NCBI RefSeq assembly: GCF_003002915.1
Contig: NZ_PVTG01000001.1
Coordinates: 1-64,000, forward strand
Direction: 5' to 3'
DNA length: 64,000 bases
Source: Geodermatophilus tzadiensis
Lineage (GTDB): Bacteria; Actinomycetota; Actinomycetes; Mycobacteriales; Geodermatophilaceae
A program made the translations under genes and the position numbers. This document shows, in pieces, positions 45,947-54,707 of this stretch. The notes beneath the pieces were generated by a model. It made no database searches. It was not told where the DNA came from and saw only the letters and a list, made by a program, of their open reading frames with translations. Every line of letters begins with the position of its first letter. Position 1 is the stretch's first letter.

Positions 45947-46408
45947 GTGACCGACAACGACGCGACGCCCCCGGGCCTGCCCGCCGAGCTGTTCACCACG
46001 ATCGACCACGTCGGCATCGCCGTCCCGGACCTGGACGAGGCGATCGCCTTCTACGCGCGGGCCTTCGGCGTGCGGTCGGTGCACGAGGAGACCAACGAGG
46101 AGCAGGGCGTCCGCGAGGCCATGCTCGCCGTCGGCACCGGCGACACCCGCATCCAGCTGCTCGCCCCGCTGACCCCCGAGTCGACGATCGCGAAGTTCAT
46201 CGGCCGGTCCGGCCCCGGCCTGCAGCAGCTGGCCTTCCGGGTCGACGACGTCGAGGCGGTCAGCGCCACCCTGCGCGAGCGCGGCCTGCGGCTGCTCTAC
46301 GACACCCCGAAGCGCGGGACGTCGGACAGCCGGGTCAACTTCGTCCACCCCAAGGACGCCGGCGGCGTCCTCGTCGAGCTCGTCGAGCCCGCCCGCACCG
46401 CCCACTGA
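45947..46408 (+). CDS. mce: Methylmalonyl-CoA epimerase
   Basis: The enzyme interconverts (R)- and (S)-methylmalonyl-CoA (and ethylmalonyl-CoA) with a divalent metal. The 153-residue vicinal-oxygen-chelate protein has IDHVGIAVPDLDEAI, IAKFIGRSGPGLQQLAFRVDDV, and GVLVELVEPA, which give the His and Glu metal ligands. The GTG at 45947 is assumed; a TTG at 45929 would add six residues. It precedes ccr on the same strand with a 112-base gap that contains an operator-like palindrome. In Streptomyces this gene also neighbours a thiolase and the filP/scy coiled-coil genes. Confidence 0.93.
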   Translation: MTDNDATPPGLPAELFTTIDHVGIAVPDLDEAIAFYARAFGVRSVHEETNEEQGVREAMLAVGTGDTRIQLLAPLTPESTIAKFIGRSGPGLQQLAFRVDDVEAVSATLRERGLRLLYDTPKRGTSDSRVNFVHPKDAGGVLVELVEPARTAH

Positions 46409-46448
46409 GACCCCGGCGCCGAGGTCTCGTCCCCGGCGCGGGAGCGAC

Positions 46449-46466
46449 GGTTACCAGTCGGTAACC
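46449..46466. promoter_or_regulatory. Palindromic operator candidate upstream of ccr
   Basis: Perfect palindrome GGTTACC-AGTC-GGTAACC, 54 bases upstream of the ccr start, overlapping TAACCT (46462-46467), a possible -10 box. The 16-bp core matches those before etfB and ecm in half-sites and spacing. Typical of TetR-family operators. Confidence 0.6.
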
Positions 46467-46520
46467 TGCCGCCGCACGGCCCTCTGCCCTCCGAGTGCGA
46501 CGAAGACCCGGGAGTGACAC

Positions 46521-47852
46521 GTGGACGCCATCAGGGACGCCATCCTCGCCGACCAGCTCACCGACATCGCCGGCCTGCCGGTGCCGGAGTCCTACCGGGC
46601 GGTGCTGGTGCGCAAGGACGAGCAGGACATGTTCGCCGGCCTGACCGCCAAGGAGAAGGACCCGCGCAAGTCCCTGCACGTGGAGGAGGTGCCCACCCCC
46701 GAGCTCGGCCCCGGTGAGGCGATCGTCGCGGTGATGGCCTCGAGCGTGAACTACAACACCGTGTGGACGTCGATCTTCGAGCCGGTCTCCACCTTCGGGT
46801 TCCTCGAGCGCTACGGCCGCCAGAACGACCTCACCCGCCGCCACGACCTCCCGTACCACGTGGTGGGCTCCGACCTCGCCGGCGTCGTGCTGCGCGTCGG
46901 GCCCGGCGTCAACAAGTGGCGGCCCGGCGACGAGGTCGTGGCGCACTGCCTGTCGGTGGAGCTGGAGGACCCGGCCGGCCACGACGACACGATGATGGAC
47001 CCGCAGCAGCGCATCTGGGGCTTCGAGACCAACTTCGGCGGCCTGGCCGAGCTCGCCCTGGTCAAGAGCAACCAGCTGATGCCCAAGCCCGCGCACCTGT
47101 CGTGGGAGGAGGCCGCCGCACCGGGCCTGGTCAACTCCACCGCCTACCGGCAGCTGGTCTCCCGCAACGGCGCCGGCATGAAGCAGGGCGACGTCGTGCT
47201 CATCTGGGGCGCCTCGGGCGGCCTCGGCTCCTACGCCACCCAGATGGCGCTCAACGGCGGCGCGATCCCCGTCTGCGTCGTCTCCAGCCCGGAGAAGGCC
47301 GACATCGTGCGCACGATGGGCGCCGAGCTGGTCATCGACCGCTCCGCCGAGGGCTACCGGTTCTGGAAGGACGAGGACACCCAGGACCCGAAGGAGTGGC
47401 AGCGCTTCGGCAAGCGCATCCGGGAGCTGACCGGCGGCGACGACGTCGACATCGTCTTCGAGCACCCCGGCCGGGAGACCTTCGGCGCATCCGTCTACGT
47501 GGCCAAGAAGGGCGGCACGATCGTCACCTGTGCCTCCACCAGCGGCTACATGCACTCCTACGACAACCGCTACCTGTGGATGAACCTCAAGCGGATCGTC
47601 GGGTCCCACTTCGCCAACTACAAGGAGGCGTGGGAGGCCAACCGGCTCATCGACCGCGGCCTGATCCACCCCACGCTGTCGAGGACCTACACCATGGACG
47701 ACGTCGGCCAGGCCGCCTACGACGTCCACCACAACCTGCACCAGGGCAAGGTCGGCGTGCTCACCCTCGCGCCCGAGGAGGGCCTGGGCGTCAAGGACGG
47801 CGAGAAGCGCGCGCGGCACCTCTCCGCGATCAACCGCTTCCGCGGCGTCTGA
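46521..47852 (+). CDS. ccr: Crotonyl-CoA carboxylase/reductase
   Basis: Ccr reductively carboxylates crotonyl-CoA with NADPH and CO2 to ethylmalonyl-CoA, the signature step of the ethylmalonyl-CoA pathway, and also supplies extender units. The 443-residue MDR-family protein has SSVNYNTVWTSIFEPVSTFGFLERYGR, VVGSDLAGVVLRVG, FETNFGGLAELALVKSNQLM, nucleotide-binding WGASGGLGSYATQMALNGGA, and SHFANYKEAWEANRLI, residues shared only by true Ccr. Start GTG 46521 follows GGGAGTGACAC. Its expression is probably set by the palindrome at 46449-46466. Confidence 0.97.
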   Translation: MDAIRDAILADQLTDIAGLPVPESYRAVLVRKDEQDMFAGLTAKEKDPRKSLHVEEVPTPELGPGEAIVAVMASSVNYNTVWTSIFEPVSTFGFLERYGRQNDLTRRHDLPYHVVGSDLAGVVLRVGPGVNKWRPGDEVVAHCLSVELEDPAGHDDTMMDPQQRIWGFETNFGGLAELALVKSNQLMPKPAHLSWEEAAAPGLVNSTAYRQLVSRNGAGMKQGDVVLIWGASGGLGSYATQMALNGGAIPVCVVSSPEKADIVRTMGAELVIDRSAEGYRFWKDEDTQDPKEWQRFGKRIRELTGGDDVDIVFEHPGRETFGASVYVAKKGGTIVTCASTSGYMHSYDNRYLWMNLKRIVGSHFANYKEAWEANRLIDRGLIHPTLSRTYTMDDVGQAAYDVHHNLHQGKVGVLTLAPEEGLGVKDGEKRARHLSAINRFRGV

Positions 47853-47859
47853 GCCGTGC

Positions 47860-47891
47860 CGGTCCCGGACCCGCCCGCGGGTCCGGGACCG
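47860..47891 (+). terminator. Hairpin terminator after ccr
   Basis: Perfect 14-bp stem CGGTCCCGGACCCG / CGGGTCCGGGACCG with loop CCCG, starting eight bases after the ccr stop. No U-tract. Confidence 0.7.
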
Positions 47892-47997
47892 CGTTGCGTC
47901 CGGTGCCGTGCCGCGGCGTCCGGGCACCCTGGGGGAGACACCGGGCCGCCACCCGGACACGCTGACGCCCCTCCCCCGACTCTGCGAGGATGACCGC

Positions 47998-49371
47998 ATG
48001 ACCGACCCCCGCCGCGACCTGCTGCCGATGCGCGAGGCCCAGCACTCGTTCGACGTGGTGCTGCGGGGCTACGACCGCCACCAGGTGGCCGAGACCATCG
48101 AGCGCCTCGAGGCCGACATCCGCGTCGCGCTGGCCGACCGGGACGCCGCCGCGAGCCGCTCGACCGACCTCGCCGGCCAGCTCTCGGCGATGCACGCGGA
48201 GATCGAGCAGCTGCGCCGCAAGGCCGCCAACGCCGGCCCGGCCACCTTCGAGAACATGAGCGAGCGCATCTCGCACATGCTGCGGCTGGCCGAGGAGGAG
48301 GCCGCCGACATCCGCGGCCGGGCCGAGCAGGACGCCCGCGCGCTGCGCGAGCACACCGCCGCCGAGGAGCGGGCGATGCTCGAGCGCCAGGCGGCCAGCC
48401 GCGCCGAGGTCGAGCACGTGCTCGCCGAGGCCCGGCAGAACGCCGAGCAGATCGCCAGCAAGGCGCAGATCCGGGCCGACGAGCTGGTGGCCAAGGCCCA
48501 GGAGAAGGTCGCCCGGCTCGACGCCGAGTCGCAGGCCCGCCGCGCCAAGGTCGAGGAGGACTTCGAGATCGCCCAGCGCGCCCGCCGCGCCGACGCCGCC
48601 CGGGCCGAGGAGGAGCGCGAGCGCGCCTCCGTCCAGGCCGCCAGGGAGCGGGTCGCCGCGGCCGAGGCGCACGCGGCGCGCGTCGTCGGGGAGGCCGAGG
48701 CCTCCGCCGCCGCCATCCGGCGGGTGCGCGACGAGCTCACCGCGCGCCTCACCGAGGCCCGCCGGGTGCTCTCCGCGCTGCCCGACCTCGCCGACCGGCA
48801 GCAGCCGGCCGGCCGGCCCGCCGCGCCTCCGCAGGGCGCCCCGCAGGAGCCGCCCGCGGCGCGCCGGGACGCCGAGGGCCCGCGCCCCGGCGACACCCGG
48901 ACCGCGCCCACCGGCCCCCAGACGGCGATCCAGCCCGTGGCCGGACCGCCGACCGGAATGCAGCGGGTCGTCGGCCCGCAGACCGGCGGCCAGCCGGTGC
49001 CGCCGCGCCCAGCGCCGCAGGCGCGGCCGGCCGAGGGCCCGTCGGGGGGCGGGGAGGCCGCGGCCGCCCGCCAGCCCACCCGGTCGCCGGCGCCGCCCAC
49101 CCAGCCGGCCGTGCAGCCCCCGGCCCCGCAAGAGCCCGCGTCCGCGCAGACCCAGCAGATCCGGCCGGTGTCGCCGGAGCGCGACGGCGGGACGCCCGGC
49201 GGGCAGGGCCGGCACGCCGGTCCCCCGACGGGGTCCCTGCGCACGGTGACCGCCGAGCAGGAGGCCGTGACCCCCGAGGGGAACGGCGCGGCGACCAAGG
49301 AGCAGCCCGCCGCCGGCCCGGGTTCCTCCTCGGACACCGGCGGCCAGCCGGCCGTCCCCGGGCAGCGCTGA
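47998..49371 (+). CDS. DivIVA-like coiled-coil protein (FilP/Scy-related)
   Basis: The 457-residue protein starts with a DivIVA-like segment (FDVVLRGYDRHQVAETIERLEADI) and then a long coiled coil, about residues 25-265, rich in heptads (RLAEEEAADIRGRAEQDARAL...). The C-terminal 190 residues are Pro/Gly/Gln-rich, with repeats such as GPQTAIQPVAGPPTG and GPQTGGQPVPP, and probably disordered. GAGGA before ATG 47998 supports the start. Position beside the epimerase and thiolase resembles the S. coelicolor filP/scy locus, whose products organise polar growth; homology to these is inferred from context and architecture. Its coupling to acyl-CoA genes is unexplained. Confidence 0.75.
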   Translation: MTDPRRDLLPMREAQHSFDVVLRGYDRHQVAETIERLEADIRVALADRDAAASRSTDLAGQLSAMHAEIEQLRRKAANAGPATFENMSERISHMLRLAEEEAADIRGRAEQDARALREHTAAEERAMLERQAASRAEVEHVLAEARQNAEQIASKAQIRADELVAKAQEKVARLDAESQARRAKVEEDFEIAQRARRADAARAEEERERASVQAARERVAAAEAHAARVVGEAEASAAAIRRVRDELTARLTEARRVLSALPDLADRQQPAGRPAAPPQGAPQEPPAARRDAEGPRPGDTRTAPTGPQTAIQPVAGPPTGMQRVVGPQTGGQPVPPRPAPQARPAEGPSGGGEAAAARQPTRSPAPPTQPAVQPPAPQEPASAQTQQIRPVSPERDGGTPGGQGRHAGPPTGSLRTVTAEQEAVTPEGNGAATKEQPAAGPGSSSDTGGQPAVPGQR

Positions 49372-49471
49372 CCGCCTCCCGGCCCCTCACGCCGGCCGCG
49401 TCCAGCGTCCTCCCGGTGGCCGGGGACGACGCACGGTGGACGGCTGCCGCTCCCCCAGCAGCGGAGGACCA

Positions 49472-50308
49472 GTGACGGCGACACGGGGTGCGGGAGCCGC
49501 CCGGCTCCTGGCGGTGACGGCGCTGACGGCGGCCGTCGTGGGCTTCCCCGCGCCGGCGGCGCACGCCGCCGAGGGCGGCCTGCTGCGGCTGGCCCACCTC
49601 TCCCCCGACACCCCGGCCGTCGACGTCTACGTCGACCCGGTCGCCGACCCCGCCGCCGGCCGGATCGTCCCCGGCGTCGGCTACGGCACGGTGTCGGACT
49701 ACCAGGACGTCCCGCCCGGCGAGTACGCGGTCAGCGTGCGGGCGGCCGGCGCCGACCCCGCGACCCCGCCGGTGCTGTCCACGACCGTGCAGGTCGAGGC
49801 CGACAGCGCGCGCACCGTGGCCGGCGTCGGCTCGTTCGCCGACCTCGGCCTCGAGGTGCTCGAGGACGACCGCACGCCCCCGGCCGACGGCAGCGCCCGG
49901 CTGCGGGTCGTCGCCGCGGCCGCCGGCGCGCCGACCCTCGACGTCGACGTCCCGGGCGGGCCGGCGCTGGCCGACGGCCTGGCGTTCCCCGACACCACCG
50001 GCTACGTCGACGTCCCGGCCGGCGCCACGGCCCTCACGGTGACGCCGGCCGGCGGCCAGGCCACCGAGCTGCCGGTGCAGGTGGCCGCGGGCTTGGTCCA
50101 CAGCGTGCTGGTGCTCGACCGCCCCGGCGGCGGGCTGGCCGTGCGGACCGTCCTGGACGCCGCCGGCCCGGGCGTCGTCCCGTCCGGTGGCGTGGAGGCG
50201 GGCGCGGGCGGCACCGCCGACGACAGCGCGCCGCTGCCCGTGGTGGGCGCCGCGGTGGCCGCCGGCGCCGGCCTGGTCCTGCTGGCCGCCCGGTCCCGGG
50301 CGCGGTGA
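49472..50308 (+). CDS. DUF4397 domain protein, secreted and C-terminally anchored
   Basis: The 278-residue product has a signal peptide (LLAVTALTAAVVGFPAPAAHA), two DUF4397 beta-domains (LLRLAHLSPDTPAVDVYVDP and SARLRVVAAAAGAPTLDVDVPGG) and a C-terminal hydrophobic helix followed by RSRAR. There is no LPXTG; the tail reads PLPVVGAAVAAGAGLVLLAARSRAR. GGAGGACCA precedes the GTG at 49472. It overlaps a class F sortase gene (GTGA), so it may be the sortase substrate or partner. Function outside the cell is unknown. Confidence 0.82.
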   Translation: MTATRGAGAARLLAVTALTAAVVGFPAPAAHAAEGGLLRLAHLSPDTPAVDVYVDPVADPAAGRIVPGVGYGTVSDYQDVPPGEYAVSVRAAGADPATPPVLSTTVQVEADSARTVAGVGSFADLGLEVLEDDRTPPADGSARLRVVAAAAGAPTLDVDVPGGPALADGLAFPDTTGYVDVPAGATALTVTPAGGQATELPVQVAAGLVHSVLVLDRPGGGLAVRTVLDAAGPGVVPSGGVEAGAGGTADDSAPLPVVGAAVAAGAGLVLLAARSRAR

Positions 50309-50922
50309 CCGCACCCCCGCACGGGCACGGGCCGGCCGTCCTCCGGGTGCTCCTGGCCCTCCTCGCCGCCGGTGCCGGCGTGGTCGTCCTGCTCGCGCCG
50401 GTCGGGCCCGCCCCGGCCGCCGCGCCGGCCCGCGGGACACCGGCGCCCGTGGTCCTGGCCTCGCGGGCGCCCGCGTCCCCGGCGGCGCCCGCACGCGTCC
50501 GCGTGCCGCCCATCGGCGTGGACACCCCGCTGGTCGGCCTCGGCCTGGACGCCGCCGGCGCCCTGGAGGCACCCGCCGCCTACGACCGGGCCGGGTGGTT
50601 CGCCGGCGGCACGGTGCCCGGCGAGGTCGGCCCCGCCGTGGTGGCCGGGCACGTGGACTCCGTCGACGGCCCCGCGGTCTTCGCCCGGCTGCGCGAGCTC
50701 GTCCCCGGCGACGAGGTGCTCGTCGACCGCACCGACGGGACGACGGCCCGCTTCCGGGTGACCGACGTCGAGCGCCACCCCAAGGACGCCTTCCCGACCG
50801 AGGCGGTCTACGGCCCCACGGCCGACCCGCAGCTGCGACTGGTCACCTGTGGCGGCGACTTCGACCGCGCGGCGCGCAGCTACGAGGACAACGTGGTGGT
50901 CTTCGCGACGCTGGTCCGCTAA
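50305..50922 (+). CDS. Class F sortase
   Basis: The 205-residue protein has one N-terminal membrane helix (11-32), a Pro/Ala linker and a sortase barrel (65-205) with the catalytic triad: His116 in VVAGHVDS, Cys182 in RLVTCGGDF and Arg191 in ARSYEDN. Class F enzymes are the usual partner of DUF4397 proteins in actinobacteria. Translational overlap with the DUF4397 gene supports joint action. Its stop overlaps the stop of the converging small gene by three bases. Confidence 0.9.
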   Translation: MTAPPHGHGPAVLRVLLALLAAGAGVVVLLAPVGPAPAAAPARGTPAPVVLASRAPASPAAPARVRVPPIGVDTPLVGLGLDAAGALEAPAAYDRAGWFAGGTVPGEVGPAVVAGHVDSVDGPAVFARLRELVPGDEVLVDRTDGTTARFRVTDVERHPKDAFPTEAVYGPTADPQLRLVTCGGDFDRAARSYEDNVVVFATLVR

Positions 50923-51230
50923 CGCCGGTGGCCCCGGGCCCGCCAGCAGGCGCTGTGCCAGTGCCGGCGCAGGTCGGCGGCCGAGCCGGTGTCCCACGGG
51001 TCGAGGTCGGAGTCGCGCGGGTAGGCCGGCCAGGTGACCAGGTGCGGTGTCCCCGGCCGGATCTCCTGGTCGCAGCCCGGGCACCGGTAGCCCTTGGTGC
51101 TGGCCGCACCGGTCAGCGACCGGACCACCCAGTCGCCGTCGCCGGCCTCCTCCACGTCCTCGGGGCGACGGAACAGCGGCGGGCGGCCGGTCGGCCGTCC
51201 CCCGCTGCCGCGTCGTCCCCGGCGGGGCAC
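50919..51230 (-). CDS. Small zinc-ribbon-like protein
   Basis: The 103-residue protein has an Arg/Gly-rich N-terminus and a possible metal site: CPGCDQEI, then PHLVTWP, then HWHSACW. Conserved small actinobacterial proteins of this type are sometimes listed as ATP/GTP-binding, but no nucleotide motif is present here. It begins one base after the stop of the 3-hydroxyacyl-CoA dehydrogenase gene, so both are probably one transcript. Function not recognised. Confidence 0.7.
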   Translation of the reverse strand: MPRRGRRGSGGRPTGRPPLFRRPEDVEEAGDGDWVVRSLTGAASTKGYRCPGCDQEIRPGTPHLVTWPAYPRDSDLDPWDTGSAADLRRHWHSACWRARGHRR

Positions 51231-51231
51231 C

Positions 51232-53013
51232 TCAGCGGCCGGAGTGGTCCCGGAACCCGCGGCCGGCCTTGCGCCCGAGGTACCCGGCGGTCACCAGGTG
51301 CTCGAGCAGCGGCGCGGGCGCGAAGCCGGGCTCGCGGAACTCGGTGTAGAGCTCGCGCTCGATCGCCAGCGCCACGTCCAGGCCGACGACGTCGAGCAGC
51401 TCGAAGGGGCCCATCGGGTAGCCGCAGCCGACCTTCATCGCCGCGTCGATGTCGTCGGCGGTCGCGTAGTGCGCCTCGAGCATCTTCACCGCGTCGTTGA
51501 GGTAGGGGAACAGCAGCGCGTTGACGATGAACCCGGCCCGGTCCGAGCAGGACACCGCGTGCTTGCCCAGCTGGGCGCAGACCGCGTGGGCGGTGGCCGC
51601 GACGTCGGGCGCGGTGGCGATGGTGCTGACCACCTCGACGAGCTTCATCACCGGCGCCGGGTTGAAGAAGTGCATCCCGACGACGTCGCCGGGGCGCTCG
51701 CTGGCCTTGGCGCACTCGATGACCGGCAGGCTCGACGTCGTCGTGGCGAGCACGGCGCCGGGCTTGGCGATCTCGCCGAGGGCCGCGAACAGCGCCTGCT
51801 TGACCGGCAGCGACTCGACGACGGCCTCGACGACGAGGTCGCGGTCGGCGAACTCGTCGAGCGACGTCGTCCCGCGGACCCGGCCCAGCACCTCGTCGCG
51901 GCCGGCCTCGTCGAGGCGGCCGCGGGCGACCTGCTTGTCCAGCGAGCGGCGCAGCGCGGTGAGCACCGCCTCGACCTTCTCCGGGGAGCGGGCCTGGACC
52001 AGGGTGTCGTAGCCGCCCTTGGCGACGACCTCGACGATGCCGGTGGCCATGGTCCCCGAGCCGACGACGCCCACGGTGGCGACCGGGCGGGCGCCCTGGG
52101 TGGCCCCGCCGGGGACGGGGGTGTGCTCGTCGGGGACGACCTCGGCCGAGCCGGGGGCCGCGTAGGTGTAGAAGCCGCGGCCGGACTTCCGGCCCAGCAG
52201 GCCCGCGGTCACCATCTGCTTGATGACCGGGGTCGGGGCGTGCAGCCGGTCGCGCGACTGCTTGTACATCGTGTCGAGGATCTCGTAGGCGGTGTCGATG
52301 CCGATGAGGTCCATGAGCGCCAGCGGGCCCATCGGCAGGCCGCAGCCCAGCCGCATGGCCGCGTCGAGGTCCTCGCGGCTGGCGTAGCGGTTCTCGTACA
52401 TGGCCACCGCGTGGTTGAGGTAGCCGAAGAGCAGCGCGTTGGCGATGAAGCCGGCCTTGTCGCCGATCGTGACGTCGACCTTGCCCAGCCGGGTGGCCAG
52501 CGCCTCGACGTCCTCGATGACCGACGGCTCGGTGACGACGGTCCGCACCACCTCGACCAGCTTCATGACCGGCGCCGGGTTGAAGAAGTGCATCCCGATG
52601 ACCTTGCTCGGCCGGCCGGTGGCCACCGACAGCTCGGTCACCGACAGGCTGGAGGTGTTGGTCGCGAGGATGGTGTCCGGCGGGCAGATCTTGTCCAGCT
52701 GCGCGAACAGCTCGGTCTTGAGCTCCATCCGCTCGGGCACGGCCTCGACGACCAGCTCGGCCTGGGCGAGGTCCTCCAGGGCCGTGCTGAACCGGATCCG
52801 ACCGAGGATGGCGTCCCGCTCGGCCGGCTCCAGCTTGCCGCGGGCCACCGCGCGCCCGGTGGAGTGCTCGACGTGCGCCCGGCCTCGGGCCAGCGCGTCC
52901 TCGCCGACCTCGACGGCGGTCACCGACAGGCCCGCGCGGGCCAGCACCTCGGCGATGCCGGCACCCATGGTGCCCAGCCCCACCACGCCGACCTCGGTCA
53001 GTTCTCTGGCCAC
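51232..53013 (-). CDS. 3-hydroxyacyl-CoA dehydrogenase, tandem fusion of two complete domains
   Basis: The 593-residue protein contains two 3-hydroxybutyryl-CoA dehydrogenase units. Unit 1 (about 1-285): VGVVGLGTMGAGIAEVLARAG, NTSSLSVTELS, GMHFFNPAPVMKLVEVV, GFIANALLFGYLNHAV. Unit 2 (about 315-593): VGVVGSGTMATGIVEVVAKGG, TTSSLPVIECA, GMHFFNPAPVMKLVEVV, GFIVNALLFPYLNDAV. Both keep the NAD motif and the catalytic Ser-His region. It likely forms or oxidises 3-hydroxybutyryl-CoA between thiolase and Ccr. Start GTG 53013 has GGAGGG upstream; a TTG at 53031 is less likely. Confidence 0.92.
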   Translation of the reverse strand: MARELTEVGVVGLGTMGAGIAEVLARAGLSVTAVEVGEDALARGRAHVEHSTGRAVARGKLEPAERDAILGRIRFSTALEDLAQAELVVEAVPERMELKTELFAQLDKICPPDTILATNTSSLSVTELSVATGRPSKVIGMHFFNPAPVMKLVEVVRTVVTEPSVIEDVEALATRLGKVDVTIGDKAGFIANALLFGYLNHAVAMYENRYASREDLDAAMRLGCGLPMGPLALMDLIGIDTAYEILDTMYKQSRDRLHAPTPVIKQMVTAGLLGRKSGRGFYTYAAPGSAEVVPDEHTPVPGGATQGARPVATVGVVGSGTMATGIVEVVAKGGYDTLVQARSPEKVEAVLTALRRSLDKQVARGRLDEAGRDEVLGRVRGTTSLDEFADRDLVVEAVVESLPVKQALFAALGEIAKPGAVLATTTSSLPVIECAKASERPGDVVGMHFFNPAPVMKLVEVVSTIATAPDVAATAHAVCAQLGKHAVSCSDRAGFIVNALLFPYLNDAVKMLEAHYATADDIDAAMKVGCGYPMGPFELLDVVGLDVALAIERELYTEFREPGFAPAPLLEHLVTAGYLGRKAGRGFRDHSGR

Positions 53014-53100
53014 GCTGCCATCCCTCCACAACGGATCGTCGGCGACGAGTCTCTCACCACGCCGGCCCCGTCCAGAGGCTCGCCCCGAGCCGGCGAGGGG

Positions 53101-53124
53101 TGAGGAGGACGGGGTCCTTCCTCA
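53101..53124 (-). terminator. Small hairpin overlapping the nucS stop codon
   Basis: TGAGGA-GGAC / GTCC-T-TCCTCA with loop GGG and one bulge; it contains the nucS stop on the minus strand. Weak evidence for termination. Confidence 0.35.
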
Positions 53125-53805
53125 GAAGAGGCGCTGGGTGGGGTCGTCGGTGCCCTTGAGGACGGCGTAGTCGACGGTCACGCAGTCGATGCCGCGGTCG
53201 TGCGCCAGCACCCGCGCCTGCGGCTTGATCTCCTGGGCGGCGAACACGCCCTTGACCGGCGCCAGCAGCGGGTCGCGGTTGAGCAGCTCGAGGTAGCGGG
53301 TCAGCTGCTCGACGCCGTCGATCTCGCCGCGCCGCTTGACCTCCACGGCCACGGTGGTGCCGTCGGCGTCGCGGCAGAGCAGGTCCACCGGGCCGATCGC
53401 GGTGGGGTACTCGCGGCGCACCAGCGACCACCCCGCGCCGAAGGTCTCCACGTGCAGCGCCAGCAGCCGCTGCAGCTCGGCCTCGACGCCGTCCTTCTGC
53501 AGGCCGGGGTCGACGCCGAGCTCGTGGCTGGAGTCGTGCTCGACCGACTCGATGGTGATGACCAGCTGCTCACCGGCCTTGTTGGTGACCGTCCAGGTAC
53601 CCGCCCTGCCGTGCGGGGTGTCGACCAGCTCGTCCTTGAGCGTGCAGGGCGGGGTCATCCAGTTCAGCGGCTTGTAGGCCCGGTCGTCGGCGTGCACCGA
53701 CACCGAGCCGTCGGCCTTGACCAGCAGCAGCCGGTTGGCCATGGGCAGGTGGGCGGTCAGCCGCCCGATGTAGTCGACCGAGCAGCGGGCGATGACCAGA
53801 CGCAC
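53122..53805 (-). CDS. nucS: Mismatch-specific endonuclease NucS (EndoMS)
   Basis: NucS cuts both strands at mismatches and replaces MutSL in most actinobacteria. The 227-residue protein has the N-terminal DNA-binding domain ([37 protein letters not shown]) and the nuclease domain with Asp141 (GPVDLLCRD), Glu155 and Lys157 (VAVEVKRRG) and QLTRYLELL. The C-terminus QRLF fits the sliding-clamp docking tail. GTG 53805 is chosen because mycobacterial NucS begins at nearly this point; GTG 53832 would add nine residues. It is upstream of the dehydrogenase gene and divergent from a lipoprotein gene. Confidence 0.96.
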   Translation of the reverse strand: MRLVIARCSVDYIGRLTAHLPMANRLLLVKADGSVSVHADDRAYKPLNWMTPPCTLKDELVDTPHGRAGTWTVTNKAGEQLVITIESVEHDSSHELGVDPGLQKDGVEAELQRLLALHVETFGAGWSLVRREYPTAIGPVDLLCRDADGTTVAVEVKRRGEIDGVEQLTRYLELLNRDPLLAPVKGVFAAQEIKPQARVLAHDRGIDCVTVDYAVLKGTDDPTQRLF

Positions 53806-53870
53806 GGGCGCCGACGGTACCGGTCGGGTCACGACGGGAACCGCCGAGCCGGGCCGGGCGTCGCACGACC

Positions 53871-54707
53871 GTGAGGAGCACGCGTCCCGGTCCGGTCGTC
53901 GCCGGCGTCCTGCTGGTGGCGCTCACCGCGGCCTGCGCCACGGGCTCCGGCAGCGGCGGGGCGGCGCCGTCCCCGGAACCCGCGCCGCTGCCCGCGGGGC
54001 TGGTGCTGCAGGTGGCACGGACCGGCGGGTTCACCACCCCGGAGGAACTGGCCACCCGGCTGCCGGTGGTCACCGTCTACGGCGACGGGCGGGTGCTCAC
54101 CCAGGGCCCGCAGATCGCGATCTGGCCGGCGCCGGCGCTGCCGAACGTGCAGGTGCAGCAGGTCGGCACCGACACGGTCCGCGACCTGGTCGAGCAGGCG
54201 GTGGCCGCGGGCGTGACCGACAGCGGCGACCTCGGCGAGCCGCCGCTGGCCGACGCGACGACGACCCGCTTCACCCTGGTCACCGACGAGGGCACCGCCG
54301 TCCGGGAGGTCTACGCCCTCGCCGAGACGCCCGACGACACGGTTCTCCCCGAGCAGGCCGACGCGCGGGGCCGGCTGCGGGACCTGCTCGACGCACTCAC
54401 CGGCCTGCCCGGCACCGCGGAGCCCTACGTGCCGCAGACCGTGGCCGCCGTCGTCGGGCCGCACACCGGCGGCGACCCCGAGCTGCCGCAGCCCGACGTC
54501 GCGTGGCCCGGCCCGGACCTGCCCGGCGTCCCGCTCGGCGCCGGGCTGACCTGCGTGAGCGCGACCGGGCAGCAGGCCGCCGACGTGCTCGCCGCCGCCG
54601 GGACGGCGAACGTGCTCACCCCGTGGGTGACGCCCGACGGCAGTCGCTGGTCGATCGCCTTCCGGCCCGTGCTGCCGCACGAGTCGGGCTGCGCCGACCT
54701 CGCCTAG
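53871..54707 (+). CDS. Putative lipoprotein of unknown function
   Basis: The 278-residue product has a signal peptide with lipobox LTAAC (Cys22), a Ser/Gly/Pro linker and a mature region without a motif I recognise ([51 protein letters not shown]). One Cys pair is near the end (TCVSATG and SGCADLA). The GTG start is 65 bases from the divergent nucS start. It converges on and overlaps the stop of the enoyl-CoA hydratase-like gene by four bases. Confidence 0.75.
   Translation: MRSTRPGPVVAGVLLVALTAACATGSGSGGAAPSPEPAPLPAGLVLQVARTGGFTTPEELATRLPVVTVYGDGRVLTQGPQIAIWPAPALPNVQVQQVGTDTVRDLVEQAVAAGVTDSGDLGEPPLADATTTRFTLVTDEGTAVREVYALAETPDDTVLPEQADARGRLRDLLDALTGLPGTAEPYVPQTVAAVVGPHTGGDPELPQPDVAWPGPDLPGVPLGAGLTCVSATGQQAADVLAAAGTANVLTPWVTPDGSRWSIAFRPVLPHESGCADLA

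Noticed and set aside
53101..53124. Possible fourth copy of hairpin family 2 near nucS
   Set aside because: It has a GGGGTCCTT segment like the outer end of the family, but the inner stem CCGCCGC/GCGGTGG is absent.
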